Source of the DNA: Actinomycetes bacterium
GTDB taxonomy: Bacteria > Actinomycetota > Acidimicrobiia > Acidimicrobiales > RAAP-2
DNA length: 5,525 nucleotides
Direction of reading: 5' to 3'
Assembly: GCA_021784205.1 (NCBI GenBank)
Contig: JAJXTB010000135.1
Location: 1 to 5,525 of the forward strand
Shown here in pieces: positions 1 to 3,453 of the stretch (the stretch's first letter is position 1; each line of letters begins with the position of its first letter). The notes under the pieces were generated by a model. It saw only the letters and a program-made list of their open reading frames with translations, was not told where the DNA came from and did not search any database. Both the position numbers and the translations under genes were made by a program.

Positions 1-93
1 GGAGCGAACGAAACGAATAGTACTGAGCGAAACAGCTTTTGGCGAGTCGCAGATCGGGCGAACAGGACACAAACTATCTTCTATCCGCACGGC

Positions 94-110
94 GAGCCCG
101 AGACGGGCTC
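94..110 (-). terminator. Stem-loop downstream of the membrane-protein gene, possible terminator
   Basis: A perfect 7-bp stem (GAGCCCG / CGGGCTC) closes a 3-base loop at 94-110. It lies about 90 bases past the stop codon of the minus-strand gene at 203-772. Neither strand has a T-run after the stem, so it is not a classical intrinsic terminator. It could act as a U-less terminator or as an mRNA 3'-end stabiliser. Termination is inferred only from its shape and position. Confidence 0.3.
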
Positions 111-202
111 TACGTTGCTGCTGTCGGCTCAGTTGACAACTATTTTCGCTAGTCTCATACCGCGACCTCCACTTCACGATGGACTGGTCTGGATCGATTC
201 GA

Positions 203-772
203 CTAATTCTTTAGAGTCGTGCCACACGAAGCGCAGAGATCCGCTGTGGTGTTCAGTACCGTCCCGCATTGGTGACAATGAGTCACTTTCATTGGCGATG
301 CCACGGCGGCACTCGTCGGCAGTTTGATTTCCTCAACGCTTTCATCGGAGTGTCTCGTTGACACGTAGACGATCAGGGCCATAATTCCAATCGCCACTCC
401 GACGTAACCAATCGCGCCACCGTAATCGCGGCGAACGGGTCCGGTCCAGTCCGTGGTGGACCAATCGTTATGGACGATGAATCCCGCAATGACGCAGGAG
501 ATGAAGAGACCAATGCCATTGGGACCCTTCTTCGGGTAAATGACCTTAAGAAAACGCAAGCCACTGACTGCGATAAGCGCCGCCCCGATAAGGATCCCAA
601 AACCTTGTGGACTGAAATGAGAGTTCATGCCGAAGTGGAATGGTGTTCGATTGTCCGAGAAGATGCCTAAGCCCGCGTTGATGTAGGGCATGAAGACGCT
701 GGTAGCGACGATGGCTGCACCAACGAGAGAGATGATGCCAGCGTTTCGCTCGCTCTTTGTAGGACTAGCCAT
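203..772 (-). CDS. Four-helix membrane protein with C-terminal zinc ribbon, function unknown
   Basis: This is a complete 189-residue reading frame starting with ATG at 772 and ending with TAG at 205-203. Four hydrophobic segments are visible, at about residues 11-30, 56-75, 84-101 and 118-137, which predicts an integral inner-membrane protein. A polar linker (about 140-164) leads to a compact zinc ribbon: C166-x2-C169, ten residues, then C180-x2-C183. That layout is typical of the short zinc-ribbon tails found on many bacterial membrane proteins of unknown role. The even number of helices would place both termini on the same side, probably the cytoplasm. I do not recognise the family and propose no reaction. 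No clear Shine-Dalgarno precedes the ATG; a TAAGTT hexamer 7 bases upstream suggests a leaderless message. The gene appears monocistronic and runs away from the tRNA. The helix and zinc-ribbon pattern makes a real protein likely. Confidence 0.8.
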   Translation of the reverse strand: MASPTKSERNAGIISLVGAAIVATSVFMPYINAGLGIFSDNRTPFHFGMNSHFSPQGFGILIGAALIAVSGLRFLKVIYPKKGPNGIGLFISCVIAGFIVHNDWSTTDWTGPVRRDYGGAIGYVGVAIGIMALIVYVSTRHSDESVEEIKLPTSAAVASPMKVTHCHQCGTVLNTTADLCASCGTTLKN

Positions 773-779
773 GCGCGTA

Positions 780-798
780 AACTTACGACAAAGTTGTC
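780..798 (-). promoter_or_regulatory. Possible leaderless -10 element and adjoining small palindrome
   Basis: On the minus strand, TAAGTT (785-780) fits the TAnnnT pattern of actinobacterial -10 boxes. It lies exactly 7 bases before the ATG at 772, the spacing expected when transcription starts at the start codon. A 12-base palindrome with 5-bp arms (GACAA-AG-TTGTC, 787-798) sits directly upstream and could be a small operator. No convincing -35 box is present at the right distance. The spacing to the start codon is the only reason to report it. Confidence 0.25.
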
Positions 799-1045
799 AC
801 ATAGTGCGGCCCAATCATCCTGAACTTCAACGTCGCGCGGGACTTCGCTTACCTAGGTGCGGCTGCATAATTGGTTGACAGGTCAGAGTTTGTGGCAGAT
901 ACGGATAGTCTCTCGTATGCCAGTGTGCATGAAATTTCAAAAGGCCATTCAACCTTTGAACCGCCCCGAAATTGCAGGATCCCGTGACCTACCCTGGAAT
1001 AGTTTCCACTTCACTTGTTGAATTCGGGCCTTGATGAAAGGCTCA

Positions 1046-1057
1046 ACCAATGCTCAT
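1046..1057. repeat. 12-bp direct repeat, copy 1
   Basis: The sequence ACCAATGCTCAT is found here and again at 1183-1194, 137 bases away in the same spacer. The flanks of the two copies do not match. A 12-mer pair is expected about once by chance in a window this size, but less so within one 500-base spacer. Function unknown. Confidence 0.4.
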
Positions 1058-1182
1058 CAGGGGTTGGGGCTGACTTCGTCCTCGAATCTGATCAGCAGCA
1101 CTGTTGATGGTGGGGTGCATTGGCAGAAGTATCGTGCGGGAGTCTGGTGAGATGTCCGCGTCGCGCCGACGAGGAAGGTCGC

Positions 1183-1194
1183 ACCAATGCTCAT
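1183..1194. repeat. 12-bp direct repeat, copy 2
   Basis: Second exact copy of ACCAATGCTCAT (first at 1046-1057), about 70 bases upstream of the tRNA. Both copies have the same orientation and could be binding sites, remnants of a duplication, or coincidence. Confidence 0.4.
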
Positions 1195-1228
1195 TGCCAC
1201 TGGCGCGTAGGCTGAGGGACGATTTTCG

Positions 1229-1258
1229 CGCGGAACGTTTCGCGGAGTTTCTCGCGGA
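1229..1258. repeat. CGCGGA hexamer three times at a 12-base period, just before the tRNA
   Basis: CGCGGA starts at 1229, 1241 and 1253, giving an exact 12-base spacing. The intervening bases are only partly alike (ACGTTT, GTTTCT). The array ends six bases before the tRNA. It may be a short degenerate tandem repeat or an upstream element of the tRNA gene; nothing further supports either idea. Confidence 0.35.
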
Positions 1259-1264
1259 TGTCCC

Positions 1265-1336
1265 GCCCTCGTAGCTCAGGGGATAGAGCGTCGGTTTCCT
1301 AAACCGTGTGCGCAGGTTCGAATCCTGCCGGGGGCA
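1265..1336 (+). tRNA. tRNA-Arg, anticodon CCT
   Basis: The cloverleaf folds fully. The acceptor stem is 1265-1271 with 1329-1335, with one T-G wobble. The D-arm GCTC/GAGC is at 1274-1277 and 1285-1288. The anticodon loop TTCCTAA has CCT at 1298-1300, and the T-stem GCAGG/CCTGC (1312-1316, 1324-1328) encloses TTCGAAT. The discriminator is A1336 and CCA is not encoded, so it must be added after transcription. The tRNA decodes AGG. Its 3' end forms most of a 16-bp sequence repeated at 2610-2625, and an insertion sequence starts 11 bases after the gene. The gene itself is intact. Its likely original terminator now lies about 1.3 kb away, beyond the insertion sequence. Confidence 0.96.
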
Positions 1337-1340
1337 CTAT
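1325..1340. repeat. 16-bp direct repeat, tRNA copy (attL-like)
   Basis: CTGCCGGGGGCACTAT covers the last 12 bases of the tRNA-Arg gene and 4 bases after it. It recurs without mismatch at 2610-2625. Many site-specific integrases use tRNA 3' ends as attachment cores and rebuild the tRNA on integration, leaving such a pair. The match is seen directly; the attachment-site reading is an inference, since no integrase gene remains between the copies. Confidence 0.7.
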
Positions 1341-1346
1341 TTGAAA

Positions 1347-1370
1347 TGAGTCGAGACATCCCGGACACTC
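1347..1370 (+). repeat. Left terminal inverted repeat of the insertion sequence
   Basis: This 24-bp end begins TGAGTCGAGACAT and ends GGACACTC. It matches the reverse complement of 2557-2580 at 19 of 24 positions, with mismatches at positions 3, 7 and 14-16. It lies just downstream of the transposase stop codon. Confidence 0.85.
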
Positions 1371-1383
1371 GAACCTGTGCATC

Positions 1384-2538
1384 TTAGGTCGGGTGGTTCC
1401 GGATGATCGGCTGGTAGTCCCTTTCGGGGTTGAGGATGATCTCGCCCACGAGCTCGCCGTCTTCGGTGACGATGTCGACGTGGTCGTCGACGACGTAGAG
1501 ACGGATCGTTTGTCCGCGGTAGGACCAGCCGACGTTGAGGTGGCGCAACTGGCCCAGATAGCGCAGCGTCACGTGGCCTCGCACGTCCACGACGTCGTGT
1601 CGTATCCGGTGGTGTGGTTGGTCGATCAGGGTGCCCGCGGGCATCTTGTCGCGCCCCTCGTAAGCGACGAGGGGCGTCTGGCGACCCCGCGCTCGATGCG
1701 GGCGAACCTCGTTGTAGTAGTGAACGATCTCGAAGAGGATGGCTTGGAGCTCGAAGAGGCTTGACGCGGGACGCTTCGCGAGGAACCGCTTCAGCGTGCG
1801 GTGCCAACGTTCGACCTTGCCGCAGGTCTGTGGATGGTAGGGCGTCGAGTGCTTATAGAGCACGCGACGCTCGAGCAGGTCACTCTCGAAGCCCGTGCGC
1901 CCGCCGCGCGAACGCGCGTTATAGATGGCCCCGTTGTCGCTGAGCACACTCGCCGGGGTGGCGAACACCGCACACGTATGGGCAAAGACGTGGCGCACGT
2001 CTGGCGCCTTCACGGTCGTGAACACCTCGCACGCGAGCACCCGGCGCGAGTAGTCGTCCAAGAAGGTGAGGATCTCGACCTCGGTGCCGTCCGCTAGGTG
2101 CCAGTGGGTCATGTCGGTCTGCCAGCACTCGTTGGGCAGGGTCGCCTCGAAGCGGACGTAAGAGGCGCGAGGGCGCTTGCGGGGTTCGGGGGTGATGAAC
2201 CCGCGCCGCTTCAAGAGCCGGTAGATCGTCGCGACCGATGGCGGGTGGTGCCCGGCGTTCGTGAGGTGCCAGTGGATGGTCTCGGCCCCGGCGTCGGCGC
2301 CGAGGTTCTCGAGTTCCTTGCGGGTCATCACGATCAGATCCTCGAACGCGGTGCTCACAGAGCGGGGGTTGGACCGGGGGGCCTTGGACCGGGGCACCAG
2401 CGCCTCGGCACCGCCCGCGCCGAAGCGCTTCACGAGCTCCGCGACCCAGGACTTGGAGACCCCGTAACGAAGGGCCGTCGCCCGGACCGATCGACCCTCG
2501 ACAACGACCGAGTCCACCACCATCTGTGCCAAAACCAT
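1384..2538 (-). CDS. IS481-family DDE transposase
   Basis: The enzyme catalyses DNA strand transfer at the insertion-sequence ends. From the ATG at 2538 it is 384 residues. The N-terminal third carries helix-turn-helix DNA-binding segments; a clear one is near residues 15-47, around GVSKSWVAELV. An rve-type integrase core follows, with the DDE triad at D142 (in CWQTDMTHW), D201 (in LSDNGAIYN) and E243 (in GKVERWHRTLK). A beta-rich C-terminal extension covers about residues 300-384. All three catalytic residues are present and the frame is unbroken, so the gene may be functional. The frame opens at a TTG five codons earlier (2553). I prefer the ATG because a G-run (2551-2546) lies about 7 bases before it, whereas nothing like a ribosome binding site precedes the TTG. 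A strong Shine-Dalgarno is absent, as is common for transposases. The stop is TAA at 1386-1384. Confidence 0.93.
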   Translation of the reverse strand: MVLAQMVVDSVVVEGRSVRATALRYGVSKSWVAELVKRFGAGGAEALVPRSKAPRSNPRSVSTAFEDLIVMTRKELENLGADAGAETIHWHLTNAGHHPPSVATIYRLLKRRGFITPEPRKRPRASYVRFEATLPNECWQTDMTHWHLADGTEVEILTFLDDYSRRVLACEVFTTVKAPDVRHVFAHTCAVFATPASVLSDNGAIYNARSRGGRTGFESDLLERRVLYKHSTPYHPQTCGKVERWHRTLKRFLAKRPASSLFELQAILFEIVHYYNEVRPHRARGRQTPLVAYEGRDKMPAGTLIDQPHHRIRHDVVDVRGHVTLRYLGQLRHLNVGWSYRGQTIRLYVVDDHVDIVTEDGELVGEIILNPERDYQPIIRNHPT

Positions 2539-2556
2539 GGACGCACCCCCCAAGAG

Positions 2557-2580
2557 GAGTGTCCACTATGTCTTGACACA
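2557..2580 (-). repeat. Right terminal inverted repeat of the insertion sequence
   Basis: On the minus strand this end reads TGTGTCAAGACATAGTGG and closes with GGACACTC. It is the partner of 1347-1370. On the plus strand it includes a perfect TTGACA hexamer (2573-2578) pointing out of the element toward the isochorismatase-fold gene. Confidence 0.85.
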
Positions 2581-2609
2581 TCGCGTCCATTATCTTTTGA
2601 ACTCGGACA

Positions 2610-2625
2610 CTGCCGGGGGCACTAT
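2610..2625. repeat. 16-bp direct repeat, distal copy of the tRNA 3' end (attR-like)
   Basis: An exact copy of 1325-1340, with nothing resembling the rest of the tRNA before it. It lies 29 bases beyond the right end of the insertion sequence and is followed one base later by a terminator-like hairpin. It therefore appears to carry the original downstream flank of the tRNA gene. Confidence 0.7.
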
Positions 2626-2626
2626 C

Positions 2627-2646
2627 CGGGAGTCGTCCCGTTGTTT
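2627..2646 (+). terminator. Probable original terminator of tRNA-Arg, now separated from it
   Basis: A 5-bp stem CGGGA/TCCCG (2627-2631, 2636-2640) closes a GTCG loop and is followed by TTGTTT, a short intrinsic-terminator pattern on the plus strand. Measured from the distal repeat copy, it begins 6 bases after the point equivalent to the tRNA's last base, the usual place for a tRNA terminator. It now stands in the leader of the gene at 2668, just ahead of its ribosome binding site. The stem is short, so termination may be weak. Confidence 0.5.
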
Positions 2647-2650
2647 CAAA

Positions 2651-2657
2651 GAGGAGG
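2651..2657 (+). promoter_or_regulatory. Ribosome binding site that fixes a GTG start
   Basis: GAGGAGG at 2651-2657 is a near-perfect Shine-Dalgarno 10 bases before the GTG at 2668. It decides the start of the isochorismatase-fold gene: the frame is open far upstream, but only as antisense of the transposase. Confidence 0.85.
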
Positions 2658-2667
2658 ACCGAGTTCG

Positions 2668-3243
2668 GTGACTGAAGCACTGATGGTTATGGATATGCAG
2701 GTGGGGATCGTTGAGCGACTGGGTGCCAAAGCCCCATTGGAACTGTCGAACGCGCGAATGGCATTGGAGGCCGCGCGTTCGCACGGCATGCCCGTCATCT
2801 TCGTTCGTGTGGCGTTTCGAGATGGTACGCCGGAAGTCAGTCATAACAACAAGTCGTTCTCATCGCTGTCGAGAGCTCAGTCGTTCGGCGAGACCGATGC
2901 ATCGACGCAAATCCATCCGGACCTCGCTCCCCAGAGTGGTGAGGTAGTTGTGACCAAACGTCGGGTTAGCGCATTCGCGGGCAGCGACCTCGACGTCGTG
3001 CTTCGATCGATGGCGGTTGACGCGCTGGTACTTACCGGTATCGCGACCAGCGGGGTAGTCCTATCGACGACGAGACAAGCAGCGGACCTCGATTTTCGGA
3101 TCACGATCCTTCGAGACGCGTGCGCTGACGCTGACGATGAGGTTCATCGTGTCCTCATGGACAAGGTCTTTCCGCGGCAGGCCACGGTCATGACGACTGA
3201 CGAGTGGATTTCGCACGTCGCCGGTGACTCTCCCCAGGTCTGA
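2668..3243 (+). CDS. Isochorismatase-fold hydrolase lacking the catalytic cysteine
   Basis: The product is 191 residues, a usual length for this cytoplasmic alpha/beta family. The N-terminal strand carries the conserved acidic residue D9 in VMDMQ, and the central lysine is K97 in VVTKRRVSAF. The family signature loop is GIATSGVVLST (124-134), followed by AADLDF and ILRDACAD. In nicotinamidases and other cysteine hydrolases the loop reads G-x-A-T-x-x-C; here that position is V130. Isochorismatases of the PhzD type also lack the cysteine and hydrolyse a vinyl ether using the aspartate, so the protein may be active on a non-amide substrate. No isochorismate synthase or siderophore genes are visible to support that specific reaction. 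The GTG start has a strong ribosome binding site. The gene follows the distal tRNA repeat and converges with the glycyl radical enzyme gene. Its substrate is unknown. Confidence 0.9.
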   Translation: MTEALMVMDMQVGIVERLGAKAPLELSNARMALEAARSHGMPVIFVRVAFRDGTPEVSHNNKSFSSLSRAQSFGETDASTQIHPDLAPQSGEVVVTKRRVSAFAGSDLDVVLRSMAVDALVLTGIATSGVVLSTTRQAADLDFRITILRDACADADDEVHRVLMDKVFPRQATVMTTDEWISHVAGDSPQV

Positions 3244-3259
3244 CTGAAACGGGAGCTAT

Positions 3260-3292
3260 CGACTCCGATGGCATGAATGCCACGACGAGTCG
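3260..3292. terminator. Two-part hairpin downstream of the isochorismatase-fold gene
   Basis: An inner stem TGGCAT/ATGCCA (3269-3274, 3277-3282) sits inside an outer stem CGACTC/GAGTCG (3260-3265, 3287-3292), separated by a small internal loop. It starts 16 bases after the stop codon, between convergent genes, where a bidirectional terminator is expected. No T-run follows on either strand, so the function is inferred from position and shape. Confidence 0.4.
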
Positions 3293-3311
3293 GTGCGCGA
3301 AGGGAACACCT

Positions 3312-3332
3312 ACCGCGTCACAACCTCGCGGT
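3312..3332. repeat. Inverted repeat in the convergent spacer
   Basis: ACCGCG (3312-3317) pairs with CGCGGT (3327-3332) across a 9-base loop. It could contribute to stopping transcription from either convergent gene. No T-run follows. Confidence 0.3.
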
Positions 3333-3349
3333 GCGAATGGGAGTTCCGA

Positions 3350-3387
3350 AAGTCGTGACGTGCCGTGAGCGATCCGAACGACGACTT
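3350..3387. repeat. Second inverted repeat in the convergent spacer
   Basis: AAGTCGT (3350-3356) pairs with ACGACTT (3381-3387) across a 24-base loop. The long loop makes a stable hairpin less certain. It lies about 65 bases past the stop codon of the glycyl radical enzyme gene on the minus strand. Confidence 0.3.
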
Positions 3388-3453
3388 CACGTTGGCCGGC
3401 TGTGATGCGAGCGGGAGTCACTATCGACTTGGCGCGCAGAAATCAACGCGGCG

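Larger units (their letters stand above)
773..1264. other. Gene-poor spacer between membrane-protein gene and tRNA-Arg
   Basis: No convincing gene is present in these 492 bases. The longest ATG-started stretch noted here is 45 codons on the minus strand (1194-1057), with no ribosome binding site and no recognisable motif. A TTGACA hexamer occurs at 875-880 on the plus strand, but no good -10 follows at 16-18 bases. A bulged inverted repeat (936-944 with 953-960) has no T-run. The stretch also holds the 12-bp direct repeat and the 12-base periodic segment listed separately. A promoter for the tRNA must lie here or further left, but I cannot place it. Confidence 0.6.
1347..2580 (-). mobile_element. 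IS481-family insertion sequence, about 1234 bp, apparently complete
   Basis: The ends are defined by imperfect 24-bp inverted repeats at 1347-1370 and 2557-2580, matching at 19 of 24 positions. Both contain AGACAT and end inward with GGACACTC. The right end begins TGTGTC, in keeping with the 5'-TGT ends of the IS481 family; the left begins TGAGTC. The single transposase gene fills the element, stopping 37 bases from the left end and starting 42 bases from the right end. The length falls within the family's usual 950-1300 bp. No target duplication is seen directly against these ends (TTGAAA on the left, TCGCGT on the right). A 16-bp duplication does exist slightly further out (1325-1340, 2610-2625). 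The element lies between tRNA-Arg and the isochorismatase-fold gene and is transcribed toward the tRNA. Confidence 0.88.

Noticed and set aside
875..905. TTGACA with GATACG at 17 bases as a plus-strand promoter
   Set aside because: The -10 matches only three of six positions and no gene starts within 350 bases.
936..960. Bulged inverted repeat TTCAAAAGG / CCTTTGAA as a terminator
   Set aside because: No T-run follows on either strand, no gene ends nearby, and the stem needs a bulge.
1057..1194. A 45-codon minus-strand frame starting ATG at 1194, followed after two stops by another open stretch down to about 952
   Set aside because: No ribosome binding site, no recognisable motif, and both pieces are short; it could be a decayed gene, but nothing visible supports one.
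2098..2667. Upstream extension of the isochorismatase-fold reading frame across the insertion sequence
   Set aside because: It is antisense to the transposase gene, and the strong GAGGAGG at 2651-2657 places the start at 2668.
1919..2680. A 253-codon minus-strand frame overlapping the transposase
   Set aside because: It is an alternative frame of the transposase region with low-complexity Arg/Gly/Pro-rich composition; the DDE frame is clearly the real one.
3188..3421. A 77-codon minus-strand frame just downstream of the glycyl radical enzyme gene
   Set aside because: GTG start without a ribosome binding site, no motif, and it overlaps the end of the convergent gene in antisense.
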